This document shows, one piece after another, positions 11,453 through 22,489 of a DNA stretch of 64,000 nucleotides. The stretch covers positions 103,602,001 through 103,666,000 of the forward strand of contig JBITNC010000001.1 in NCBI GenBank assembly GCA_050084985.1, in the 5' to 3' direction. Both the position numbers and the translations under genes were made by a program. The notes beneath the pieces are model-generated. The model worked only from the letters and a program-made list of their open reading frames with translations, was not told the DNA's origin and searched no databases. Every line of letters starts with the position of its first letter. Positions within the stretch are counted from its first letter, which is position 1. This stretch comes from Nageia nagi. Taxonomy: Eukaryota; Pinophyta.

Positions 11453-12963
11453 TGATGAGACTCAAAATGGTCTCATTTTTGATGCATTTATTTAATGTGT
11501 TAAGGACATTTGGAACACTAATATGACTTGAATGATATTACCAATTATTATAAACTATCTAATTTAATGTTGAATGCATATTTGTTTGATCTTTCATTTA
11601 TTAATGTTATTTGTAATTTTGATGCATGAAAAATTACTGTTTATGTTTGAATAATGTTTGTTGAGCACAATATTCTGACCTCTCATAAGAATGATGGCTG
11701 CAAGTATCAAGTTTCTAGCTCTAGAGTAATCTAATTGAGAGCTCCAGAAACTAACTTAAGTCTAGCACCAAAAATTGAATTAAGTCTAGCTCCAGAAATC
11801 AACTTAAGTCTAGCACCAGAAAGTGACTTTAGTCTAGCACCAGAAAGTGACTTCAGTCTAGCACCAGAAAGCGACTTAAGTCTAGCACCAGAAAGCGACT
11901 TCAGTCTAGCACCAGAAAGCGACTTTAATCTGGCTCTAGAAATCAACTTAAGTCTAGCACCAGAAAGCGACTTCAGTCTAGCATCAGAAAGTGACTTCAG
12001 TCTAGCACCAGAAAGCGACTTAAGTCTAGCACCAGAAAGTGACTTCAGTCTAGCACCAGAAAGCGAATTCAGTCTAGCACCAGAAAGCGACTTAAGTTTG
12101 GCTCCAGAAACTATTTATAGGCTCAGTTCCAAAAACCATGGCTCCAGAAAGGCTCCTGAAATGTAGCTCCAGAAAGGTTCCTGAAATATAGCTCCAGAAA
12201 GGCTCCTGAATTATAGCTCCAAAAATATAGAAGAATCAGACGCACAAAGCTAAGATGACAGCTACATCGAAGACAGAGAAGAACATGGATCAGTTAGAGA
12301 AACTAGAGGAGCTAGAGAAGAAGTCAAGTAGACTTATTCCAATTTGGAACTAGTCTTAAGGACAAAGTAACTAATTCTATTTCAGACTTGATCTTTACAG
12401 AATTATCTCCAGAATATTAGCAAACAGCGTAGGATAATGATTGTATGACCCAAATAAATAGGTCAAGTAGTATTTATTTAGAATGATTAGTTAAAAAACA
12501 TTAATGAGCCTATTAGAATAAATAGAGACTTAGTGACAGAATTAAAAAAGGAGGAGGAAGAGAGGAGGAAGGACTAGCTTTTGTAAGAAAATTATACCAA
12601 TTCGTTTGGAAAAGCAATAAAAAGGTGTGACAATTCTTTAACACTGTGTTCAATTGTGAGTCTCTACTGGGAAGAGGGGGCCACATCCTACTGGTAGAGG
12701 TCTCTTATTTTTTCATGTCAATTTCCAGCTTTCTGCAAAATATTCGATAGCAGCTTAGTGTGTGTGTTTTCTCCATTTCCTTCAGTTTACTGCAACTTTA
12801 TCTTTCCAGTTTAAGTCCTGCAAGTCTGAATTTAGCATTATTGTATGATTGAAATTTGAATTTTCCAAGTAGAACAAGGGATAAAACAGAGTCCTCAACT
12901 GCATATAGCCTTGTACACCAACTCAGGATTGACAAAATTAAATGATGAATTGATGCCTCATCA
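11453..12963 (+). repeat. 3' LTR of the Athila-like element
   Basis: 1511 bp, TGATGA...TCATCA, the partner of 488-2022 and followed by ATACT. It contains the same minisatellite with one unit fewer. Confidence 0.93.
11741..12121 (+). repeat. 24-bp minisatellite in the 3' LTR, about 15 units
   Basis: Same unit as at 775-1179. The GCTCCA/AATCAACTT variant appears at units 3 and 9, so the spacing is six units against seven in the other LTR. Open on both strands. Confidence 0.92.
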
Positions 12964-12968
12964 ATACT
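12964..12968. repeat. Target-site duplication ATACT, right
   Basis: Copy of 483-487 directly after the 3' LTR. Confidence 0.9.
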
Positions 12969-13159
12969 TATGGCATAAATAAGAGCTTTAAGTATGCTCA
13001 TGGCTAATACATGAGAGGTACATTAGATTATATTAAAAAATAGATGGATGTAAGCTATTTATTACATCTATTGTATTGGTCATAATCCTTAGTATAGAAG
13101 AATGTCACAAGAATAGTGAAGAAAGGAACCAAATGAAGATCTTTCCACATCTTGATGCA
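12969..13159. other. No recognised feature
   Basis: AT-rich sequence between the Athila insertion and the recognisable copia RNase H remnant. I see no coding or repeat structure. Confidence 0.4.
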
Positions 13160-13640
13160 CTTGGAAACTTGGTGTATATCATGGTATGGACTAGAATAAA
13201 CTTGGTATAATCAATATGAGGTTTGAGCATATTCATGATTAGTCTAGAAGATGTACATGACATTATATTAAAATATATTATTCAAAATTTGAGAGGAACA
13301 AAATAATTTTTATTATGTTATGCAAAAGAGCAACCTCACTTATAGCTTGAAGGAGTTGATGCAAATTGATCTAGAGTTGTAAATAATAGAAAACTCATGA
13401 CTATTTTTGTATTTAAAATCAATAATAATATTTTATCTTTAAAAAATAAACAATAATCAATTGTAGCTCTATCTAGCAATAAAGTTGAATATATTATTAA
13501 TAGAGAGTTTATAAAGGACAACATGGTTGAAAACACTCCTATTTGAGATGTTAGCTTATGAATTTATTAAATTATATTACAAAAGCCAAAATGTTATTGT
13601 GTTGGCTAAGTGTTATTACGATCAAATAGCACTCCATCAA
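13160..13640 (+). pseudogene. Ty1/copia RNase H remnant, right piece
   Basis: With frame changes the plus strand reads WTRINLV, FMISLEDVHDIILKYIIQNLRGTK, GVDANW, VVNNRK, FVFKINNN, VALSSNKVEYI and finally KSQNVIVLAK. This is the order of copia RNase H (TRPDIAYAV, HW..VK.ILRYLKGT, DADWAG..D.RKSTSGYVF, VSLSSTEAEY). It is the continuation of 299-487, split by the Athila-like element. Many stops; long dead. Confidence 0.65.
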
Positions 13641-14189
13641 ATTACAACTAAAAGAAATATTACACGTCTTTAAGAAAATGTTAAAAAAAAATTGAACTAA
13701 TCATAAAAGACTCTAAAAGATGTAAACTGCTGTAAATTGTCAATAGGAATTACTCTGAAATCCAAGCACATATAGAAAGAGCATGCAAGAGCTAAGATGC
13801 TTAATTACAGAACACTTTTTTCATCGGTGAAGTAGCAGACTCTGCTTCCCCTCCTACAAGTCCCTTGTAATCTTATAGCGATACATTCTAAAACTTACTT
13901 TAAGATGTTTGCCAAATGGGATTGTGCAGCCCTTATTAAAATAAAGAACATGAATGCCAAAAGACTTAATAATATCAATGGTCGCTCCAATTACTTTTAT
14001 ACTATCTCACGGGCGTGAACGATGCTTAGTCCCGATTCCCCATGAGTTTCGTCTTGAGTTCCAGATTTACACTCAACGAGGCATATTGAAAAAAGAAAAC
14101 CATCTTGGGGAGTAGGTGAGATGAAGGTGCCAAAACTGTCCTGGATTATAAGATTTCATGGTGAAGTAGTACATTGGAATACCATCAAA
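13641..14189. other. Intergenic, downstream of the GT47 gene
   Basis: Presumed 3' side of the minus-strand glycosyltransferase. Base composition becomes less AT-rich from about 13800 toward the gene. No repeat or further gene recognised, and no clear polyadenylation signal picked. Confidence 0.4.
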
Positions 14190-15660
14190 CTAGCTTTCGC
14201 CTGTCTTTTCAAAACTGGAGAAAAATCCCATCATTCTAGCTGTCAGAGATCTCACGGCGCTCTTACACAGTGTTACATCATCCTTCAGAAATTCCTCGTA
14301 GACTTCTAAACAATATTTCTGCCTTTGCTCTGCCTCTTCCTTGCTCATTCTTCTCAGAGTGGGAACAATTCTGTGCATCTGATTTGTGGGAAATTGCAGA
14401 ATGCATCGATGCCACTGTATCAGAGTATCAAACGGCTTCACGTAGTTATCAGCTACCAGCACTGGAATTGCTGCTGCGCTCAGAATCTCGGTAAATCTGT
14501 AAGAGTTGGGCTGAATGCCAGCAGGTGCCAGCCCAAACGTAGAGTTCATCAGATCTATATAATCCTGCCTATCATAGATGGCTTCGTCCTCAGTGCAGTT
14601 GGCCCCCAGTTTGGGTTCCTTCTTCCTCCACTCATCATTCACAGGATGTCTGCATGAAACGGCAACGATGATATCTTTGCCGTTGTGCATATTTCTGAAA
14701 GAGTCATGGCTTCTCAAAAGCCTTCACCCTCATGACCTAAGTATCTCAGCCCCTAAAGGTCAGGAAATATTTTCTGTTGAATGATTTGATTTGTTGAAGG
14801 TGTGTGAGCCTCATGTGGGGTGGGAGAGTAATGCTGATGTCGAAGCCGGGTCGGTAGATTGTTTCGTGCATGTCGGTGATGAGAAGAGAAGCCATGCCTA
14901 TGTTCTCCATGGGCAAACCTGTCAATTTCCACATATCGTGGAAAGAGACCAATACATGGTTCATTCCACCATTCCAGTAAGGAAGAGTGCTCGGAGGTGC
15001 TGGTGGTGGATTGTGATATGGATCCAGGAGGTCCATATACACGAAAAACAAACAGGCCTTGTTTGGATCCTTGGTGAACCATTTTGTTGAGTTTAACCAT
15101 TGAAAATACCTGAAACCACACAACATCTTACTACAATATTGCAATCAAATTTATCTTGTAATGAAATCACGACAACGAGGTCCAAATGGAAAACAATTTT
15201 ACCATGTGTGTCGAGGTGGTAGATCATAAACAAAAATCTTGATGGCATCCATGTTTTCGCATCGTGAGTAATTAAAGCATACATCCATGGAACACCTTGG
15301 AAACAATGTCGGGTAGTGCCAGACCGTATTGTCTGCGTACCATGGACCTTCTCTTTTACATGGCTTGGCAATCACCTTTTCTTTCACTATAACTTGTGGT
15401 GCTGTAATATTAGAGGAGGCGGGCGCGCACGAAGATTGAGTCAGACATAAAGTGCAATTGCAGGTCTTTGCATCTCCGATTGGGAAGCTTCCATTACGAT
15501 ATCTGCAATAGTCGTCAGTGTTTACCAGTTTGTGGAAAGAGTTAACGATGGACGGTCGGTTGTCCGCCGAGAATATGATGTCCAAACTGAGAACACTAAC
15601 AACTATAACAACAATGATGAAGACAGTGAAAATGAAACAATTTCTTCCTCCGTCCAACAT
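14190..15660 (-). pseudogene. GT47 exostosin-family glycosyltransferase, two exons, two apparent 1-base losses
   Basis: Likely a Golgi type II membrane glycosyltransferase (CAZy GT47) acting on cell-wall or glycoprotein glycans; donor and acceptor unknown. Exon 1 (15660-15203) starts at MLDGGRNC, has a membrane anchor at residues 9-30, a Cys-rich stem and DAIKIFVYDLPPRH. A 93-bp GT-AG intron spans 15202-15110. Exon 2 (15109-14190) has LPYWNGGMNHVLV, DMHETIYRPGFDISI, NRKYFLTFRG, MHNGKDIIVAVSCRH and PNSYRFTEILSAAAIPVLV, in the order of animal EXT-type exostosins. Two single-base shifts, at the C run 14750-14753 and the A run 14716-14719, break the frame between FLTFRG and RSHDSF. Allowing for them, the exons sum to 460 codons exactly. 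Both sit in homopolymers, so sequencing error is as likely as a true pseudogene. The upstream region has a TATTTATT around 15800. Confidence 0.85.
15110..15202 (-). other. Intron of the GT47 gene
   Basis: 93 bp on the minus strand, beginning GTAAAATTG and ending GTGGTTTCAG. It splits a Trp codon (TG|G), so the reading frame joins exactly. Confidence 0.85.
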
Positions 15661-16086
15661 TATCGCAGCTTCTGGTAAAAGAAACCTTGCATCAAGCAAT
15701 AAAACGACTTCAGCATAATGGATTCATGCCGTCAAGGAAAATGGCGTTGAATATCTTAGGAAATGGGAATTTAACAGTTTATTCATGGACTGCCATCTCA
15801 AATAAATACAGAAATTGCGGCGAAGACACGGCATTGAATAAGCTCTGCAATCGATGGGGTTGCAGTGTGGAAAGTCGAAAAGTGAATTGAATAATGTCCA
15901 CTTGCCACCTCCCAACGCGCATCGGACAGCCGATGAAGATTGGTTGGTAGTAAAACCCTCCAAAATATTAAAGGGGCAGGATATCTAGCCTCCAGAATTG
16001 AACGATGTCAGATTTGTTAGTGTAGGGGAAATCTTGATGCTAGATAGTCTGCGCCTATATTAAAATCTTTTTATTAAAAACATTAA
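15661..16086. other. Upstream region of the GT47 gene
   Basis: Probable promoter side of the minus-strand gene. A 79-codon minus-strand frame at 15724-15963 has no recognisable domain and may simply lie in the 5' leader. Nothing else supported. Confidence 0.4.
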
Positions 16087-16112
16087 TAGCAATTGCAACC
16101 AAGTGCAATGGG
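16087..16112 (+). repeat. Inverted repeat, left arm
   Basis: 26 nt; 25 of 26 bases match the reverse complement of 22099-22124. Confidence 0.8.
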
Positions 16113-17289
16113 TACGCGTTTTCTAGGTTATAATATTAATCATTGAATCTAAATATGGTATATTAGTTAATTGAGCTTTTAATGTATTAAAGTTTAAATC
16201 TGAATCGTAATCTCAATAAGAATTGGAAAATTCGCATAAATTAAATCATACTATGTAAGAACAATGTAAACATAAAGAAGAATACAATGAAAACAACTTA
16301 AAATCATATCTCAAATATATGTAAACTTTAGATGATTTTTTTATGCAATTCCAAAGGTACAAATCAAATATAGAATTATAACATTAGAAAGTAGTAGTCT
16401 TAATTACACCGTAGGCATCTTTTTGAGCTTTCGAAGCTCATTTTGAAATCTATTGTTGAGAATTGCTTAGAGAGGTGCCCAAAGATGAAATGTATTTACA
16501 CCATATGATCTTTGATGATTTGGCATTTATTTTGTCTCTGGTGGTTATAGCAAATAGTGGACGGTTAACCCCAAAATTGTTGGTTTGTTATGCTATGGTG
16601 GGCGATATGGAAGGTGAAAAACTCTTAATGAGGTTTGTTGAGCAGTATTTGCCACCTAACTTAGGTTTAATCAGAAAAAACAAAGGAGCTCACAAAAAAT
16701 AAATGAAAAGAAATATCAACTTAACCAGAAGTGAGTGAGTAGAATTGACACAGAGGAACAAACAAAGAAGCAAAGTTTCTAAAAACATCAAGTAAGATTT
16801 CACAACATCAACTCAATTAAAAGTGAGTAGAAGTGACATAGAGGAACAAACAAAGGAGAAAAGGAGCTAACAACATCAAGTAAGATTTCACTGTAAAATA
16901 GGAGTATTAGATGAAAAGCATATAATCTGAAATAGAAATAACACATTTTATCATTGCATTCCAAACTTTTTAATGGATGAATTTTGTAGAACTCCATATG
17001 CAAATTGGAAAACCAACTTTAGCAAAATATTGTTACAAAAGCAATTACAAACCTTTGCAAAGATGGAGTGATAGAAAAACTATTCATAGAGTATATAGAG
17101 TTTGAGGATGAACAAAAGAAAAAAGGTGGCTTCTCCTCATGTCACATAATTCCAAGGTAAGGATTTTATATTCAAAATTTCATACTTTACATACTGAAAA
17201 AATGTAATTTCATTTGAACCTTACTCATTTATTTTTAATATAAAAAAATCATTTCTAATAATATCTAATATATTTCAAAACTTTTTGTA
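16113..17289. other. Left interior of the inverted-repeat block
   Basis: A short frame at 16463-16702 starts MLREVPKDEMYLHHMIF but shows no domain I recognise. A near-palindrome GAGCTTTCGAAGCTC lies at 16427-16441. A partial direct duplication around AACTTAACCAGAAGTGAGT and CAATTAAAAGTGAGT (16718-16830) is visible. Nothing else. Confidence 0.35.
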
Positions 17290-17530
17290 GGTGACCTTTG
17301 CAAAATAATAAATACTTGTCATACTCTTTTTCATTATTTCAAATGTAAATGTATTACATCATTCAAGATAAACTAATTTTCATTATCTATAAAATAGTCC
17401 ACAAACTCTTGAAATAGTTATAAAAGTAAGCCCTTGTTAGCTAGTGTTGCTGATATCAATTGTTTCCCTTTCAAGTGTAAGCCCTTATGATTTTTGTATT
17501 ACCAAGGTCCATGCTATTTTCAGTGTTCCT
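17290..17530 (-). pseudogene. Pif1/Helitron helicase C-terminal fragment, copy 1
   Basis: The minus strand reads IAWTLVIQKS, a stop, GLTLERETIDISNTS, a stop, QGLTFITISRVCGL. This matches Pif1-family helicase motifs V and VI (LAW..TIHKSQGLTL, TF.AISRVK). The corresponding part of the second copy (38312-38450) is plainly homologous. Upstream helicase motifs are absent here, so it is a truncated relic inside the inverted-repeat block. Confidence 0.72.
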
Positions 17531-17940
17531 TCTATAATCCAAAAATATTTATAAGTGATCTAATTTGATAATAAATTTATTTTCTTGAGTACATATCTGT
17601 AATCATATGTTATGAACAAGTTATATTTTATGAGTATAATAAAAACTAGCTTCAAGTGATATAACCCCTTCTATATAAAAAAATACCGAGAGATATCATT
17701 CTTGATCCTATCTCTTATTTGAATAATTTGTAACCTCCTATTTGACTTGTCTAATGTTAGAATTATTTTTATGCCAGAATTACTTAACAACAAATTAACA
17801 CTTATATACAAGGCCCAAAAATAATACTTAAACTATGCTAGACCAAAATAGAAATAATTTGACTCATAATAGGGATCGAACTTGAATTAGATAAATACAT
17901 AGAATCTATACAATACTTACCAAAAATGAATTATAAAGAG

Positions 17941-20900
17941 TTATGAACATCTCCTACCATGAAGCCCTTCTAGACTACCCACTAATGAAACTATCTACTA
18001 TGTACAATAAGACCCATAAATACTACAAATAATTTAGACAAACAAATAGACTACATATAATAATACCCAAAAAATAAGACCCAAACTAGACCTAGACAAA
18101 TCACAGAAATGACTTAAATGATTTTACAAAATGGACACTCTTTAGCCTATGACTTTACACATCTCTCAGATATGACTCATTCAACTATGCACAAATAACA
18201 CCCATCTTATAACAAAATGGTAGTTTTGAATGACATTTCATTGATTACAACCTAACAATATGAAATTGACCCAAATATACCTTAAACAATAATAAGCCTT
18301 GACTTATGGTACATACAATACGAGACTCTTGAGCAAAGACTAAGAATATACAATTTACACTAAATATTAGATACATACATGTATTTACAAATGAAAAAGA
18401 AAAGAGAATAAGAAGCAAAAATTAGAGAAGGCAACAGACTAAGCATTGGTAGTGGCATCGCAACAATACATTGATAGAGTCTCGGGGGATCATACACCCT
18501 TGATTAGGTGGACCTAGGTGTTCACCTCCTCTTTCAAACTTTAGTTACTTTGGTTGATCTTGTTATAGCTTGGAGAGTATTGTTGAAAGTTTACACTACT
18601 TGTGGAATTACTTTGTGCCAATTTTCTCCATAAAATATAACATCATTACTCAAAAATAGTAGGTTTTGTTGAAGCTTGTTTAGACTACCCACTGATAGCC
18701 TGGTATTAGCAATGGTATCACAATGACACATTGAAAAAGTCTTGGGGGTCATACATCCTTGATTAGGTGGATCCAAGTGTTCACCTCCTCTTACAAACCT
18801 TTACTTACTCTGGCAGGTCTTGTTACACCTTCCCAAGTATTGTTCAAACTTTTAGACTACTTGTACCCATGGTTTCAATTTACATTGACTATTATAACAC
18901 TGGCTTCTACATGAATTTAACCATTAAATATTTATGTTCTGTAAATCTAGGTTATGATCATTGTAAGGGTGAAGAAAGATATACATATTAAAATATGAGA
19001 GTGAACTATTTTTGCCACATGGAAATGAGTTGCATTCGACATGTTGATAGAGTTTCAAGGGTTATACATCCTTAATTAAGTGGACTTGAGTGTTCACCTC
19101 CTCTTATATTATTTACTTATCCCTAGTGGGTCTTTTTAAGCCTCTATGGGTATTGTTGAAACCTTGATGGCTATTATTAAAATATGAGATGGTTGTGGAG
19201 CTTATCATCTACTAATTTCTCTTAAAAACTATGACATCATCACTCAAAACTAGTAGGGTTTATTGAATATAAAGTTATGAATATTTCCCTCCTTGAAGAA
19301 CTATTAAGACTATCTGTTGACTAAACCATAGAGCCTACCAATTTACACTAAAAAGTATGACATCACCATTGCATTTTCATGGGCTCTACTTCACTCGACA
19401 CTTACAACAATGCTTGCTACATTATTTAACCTAAACTGACTCCTATGTACAATAGGTATCAAAAATAAATAGATGAACAAATAAACTATATAATTACCTA
19501 GAAATAAGACACAAACTATAATAAATAAAAAATTAGTAGGATCTATTTAAGCCTAACTGGACTACCTGCTGATAGCTTATCATTAGTGGTGGTATCATAG
19601 TGACACATTGAGAGTCTCATGGTTCATACACCTTTGATTAGGTGGACCTAAGTGTTCACCTCATCTTACAGCCTTTACTTACTCTACAAAACTTATTATC
19701 CCTTCATGGTTACTATTGAAACTTTTAGAATGCTTATGGAATTTTGTGGTTTTAATTTATATTGACTCTCATAACACTACCTACTACTTGACTTTAACCA
19801 TTAAATATTTATGTTCTATAACTCTAGGTTATGATCACTATAAGGGTGAAGGAAATGAGTTACAATTGACATGTTGATAGAGTCTTGGGGTTTATACACC
19901 CTTGATTAAGTGGACCTCGATGTTAGCCTCCTCTTATAGTATGTACTTTTACCTAGTAGGTTTGGTTATGTCTTTATGGGTATTGTTGAGATTTTACTTA
20001 CTTTGGTAGGACTTGTTACACCTTGATGGGTATTGTTGAAACTTTAGATTGCTTATGGATACTTGCCAATTTCCTCCTAAAATTCTTACATCATTACTCA
20101 AAATTGGTGAGGTTTGTTGAAGCTTTTTTGAACTACTTATTGGTAGCTTGTCATTAGCGATGGTCATAGTGCCATATTGATAGAGTCCTACGGGTTAAAG
20201 ACCCTTGATTAGGTGGAACTAATTATTCATCTCCTCTAATAGCCTTTACTTAGTCTAGAAAGACTTATTACACCTTGGTAAGTATTGTTGAAACTTTTAA
20301 ACTCCTTTTGGACTTACTACATGCTAATTTCCTCCAAAAAGTCTAACATCATTTCTCAAAATTTGTAGGTATTATTGAAACTTGAGATGCTTGTGGAACT
20401 TATCACCCATCGATTTCTCTTAAAACATGTGATGTCATCACTCAAAATTAATGAGGTTTGTTGAATATAGAGTTATGAATATCTCCCACCTTTAAGAACT
20501 ATCAGGATTACCCACTAACTAAGCCATGGAGCCAAAAAGTATGACATCATTAGGTCTACTTCACTTGATACTTACAACAATGGCCACTACATTACTTAAC
20601 TTAAATTGATAACTATATATAACAGGGCTAAAAAAAATAGATGAACAAATAGACTATATAATAATGTAGTTGAGCCTTTATAGGTCTTGTTATGCCTTCG
20701 TAGGTATGGTTGAGCATTTACTTACTTTGGAAAGACTTGTTACACCTTGGTGAGTATTGTTAAAACTTTAGAATGCTTGTAGACTTACTACTCATCAATT
20801 TCTTCCAAAAAGTCTAATGTTATTACTCAAAATTGATGGGATCTATTCAAGCCTATCTAGACTACCCATTGGTAGCTTGGCATTGGTAGTGGTATCACAA

Positions 20901-22010
20901 TGATACGTTGATAAAATCTCAAGGGTTATACACCCTTGATTAAGTAGACCTAGGTGTTTACCTCCTCTTACAAGCTTTACTTAATCTAAAAGGACTTGTT
21001 ACACCTTGGTAGGTATTGTTGAAACTTTTAGACTACTTATGGACTTACTACCCACCAATTATACCCAAAAAGTTTGATGTCATTACTCAAAATTAGTAGA
21101 TATTATTGAAAATTGAGATGCTTATGGAACTTATCACCCATCGATTTCTCCTGAAAAATGTTATGTCATCACTTAATATTGGTAGGTTTTGTTGAATATA
21201 GAGTTAAGAATATCTCTCACCCTTAAGAACTATTAGGACTACCTACTCATTAAGCCATGGAACCCACTAATTTTTGCCAAAAAGTAAGATGTCATGGGCT
21301 CTACTTCACTTAAAAGTTACAATAACACCTGCTACATTACTTAACCTAAACTAAAAAATATGTACAATAAGGCCTAAAACTAAATAAATGAACAAATAGA
21401 CTATATAATAATACCTAGAAATAATACTTAGACTATACTAAACCAAAAATTAGAGGCATTGAAGCCTGTATGGACTACTCATTAATAGCTTGGCATTAGC
21501 AGTTGTATCACATTGGTACATTGATAGAGTCTGGGGGGTTATACACCCTTAATTAGGTGGACTTGAGTGTTCACCTCCTCTTACAGTATTTACTTACTCT
21601 AGTGGGGCTTGTTACACCTTGGTGGGTATTGTTGAAACCTTAGACTCCTTATGGACTTACCACCTACCAATTTACTCTAAAAAGTCTAACATCATTACTC
21701 AAAAATTATGAGAATCCTATCTGAACTATCTATTGATAGCTTGGCATTGGAAGTGGTATCACATCAACATGTTGAAAAGGTCCTAGGAGTTATACATCCT
21801 TGATTAGGTAGACCTAGGTGTTCAGCTCCTCTTATAGCCTTTACTTACTCCGATAGGACTTGTTAAACCTTGGTAGGTATTGTTGAAACTTTAGACTAGT
21901 TATAGACTTACTACCTTCTAATTTCCTCCAAAAAGTTTAATGTTATTACTAAAAACTGGTAGGGTCTATTGAAGCTGGTCTGAATTACCCATTGAAATGC
22001 TCTACTTATT
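17941..22010 (+). repeat. Two-module tandem array
   Basis: Module alpha, anchored on TTGATTAGGTGGACCTAGGT, recurs with anchors at 18501, 18760, 19063, 19635, 19903, 20206, 20937, 21550 and 21801 (spacings 251-303 bp, longer where beta intervenes). Module beta, beginning TTATGAATATCTCCC and containing GAACAAATAGACTATATAAT, recurs at 17941, 19275, 20473 and 21203. No coding frame runs through it. Confidence 0.85.
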
Positions 22011-22098
22011 TCCAATGTTTACATTTTACAAAAAATAATTAATTACATAATCATTATATATAATCTATACAATGAACCATATAATTTCCCATGGTGTT

Positions 22099-22124
22099 CC
22101 CATTGCACTTGGTTGCAATAGCTA
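22099..22124 (-). repeat. Inverted repeat, right arm
   Basis: Partner of 16087-16112; it ends GCAATAGCTA. Confidence 0.8.
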
Positions 22125-22489
22125 GTTGTTATTACTGATGAATTTTTTGATTATGATGTAGAGTTTTTGTGTTTGATTAATTATAACTTTATATTTTATT
22201 TTGAAATGTACTTTGCATATAAATCATTAGTATCCCTCATAGTTTTATGAATTACTATTGTATCAAGAGTTTTGTTCTAGTATTGTTTAGTTATTACACT
22301 TCCATTATATTTAAAATGCTTGAGTTGTTACTTGCAAAATTGCAAACATATAATTATGTAGAAATCTAATTTTCTTTAAACATGTAAATAATATTTTTAG
22401 TTTTTTTTGTAGATGATGAAAACTATAAATGCTAATCTAATAGAGAATAGAAATGTAAACATAATTATGAGAAGGTTTTTAATATATGT

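Larger units (their letters stand above)
488..12963 (+). mobile_element. Complete Athila-like Ty3 LTR retrotransposon
   Basis: Seen: two LTRs (488-2022 and 11453-12963) starting TGATGA and ending TCATCA, flanked by the 5-bp duplication ATACT at 483-487 and 12964-12968. A primer binding site follows the left LTR and a purine tract precedes the right one. Inside lie gag, protease, RT, RNase H, integrase and a further long ORF. The order RT-RNaseH-integrase makes it Ty3. The DLGA protease, YMDDF RT box and tRNA-Asp-type primer site point to the Athila lineage. About eight substitutions, nearly all transitions, separate the LTRs over their first 285 bp (about 3%). The coding frames carry 28 stops and at least three frameshifts, so this copy cannot make its own proteins. 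Confidence 0.93.
16087..22124. mobile_element. 6-kb block bounded by 26-nt inverted repeats
   Basis: The left end begins TAGCAATTGCAACCAAG and ends CAATGGG (16087-16112). The right end (22099-22124) is its reverse complement with one mismatch. Inside are a minus-strand Helitron-type helicase fragment and a complex tandem array. Such termini suggest a mobile unit, but no transposase was found and no target duplication is evident. It may be a decayed Helitron2-like element or a composite; the boundaries are seen, the class is inference. Confidence 0.45.

Noticed and set aside
14270-14784. Plus-strand frames opposite the GT47 gene (14270-14494, 14325-14657, 14578-14784, 14791-15090)
   Set aside because: Antisense shadows of exon 2; no domain or composition signal.
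15724-15963. 79-codon minus-strand frame upstream of the GT47 start
   Set aside because: No recognisable domain, not joined in frame to exon 1; probably 5' leader or chance.
16427-16441. Hairpin GAGCTTTCGAAGCTC as a Helitron terminus
   Set aside because: No CTRR end follows it and the palindrome is imperfect; not enough to call a terminus.
16463-16702. 79-codon frame as a gene
   Set aside because: Looks protein-like at first but matches no family I know and lies in decayed repeat DNA.
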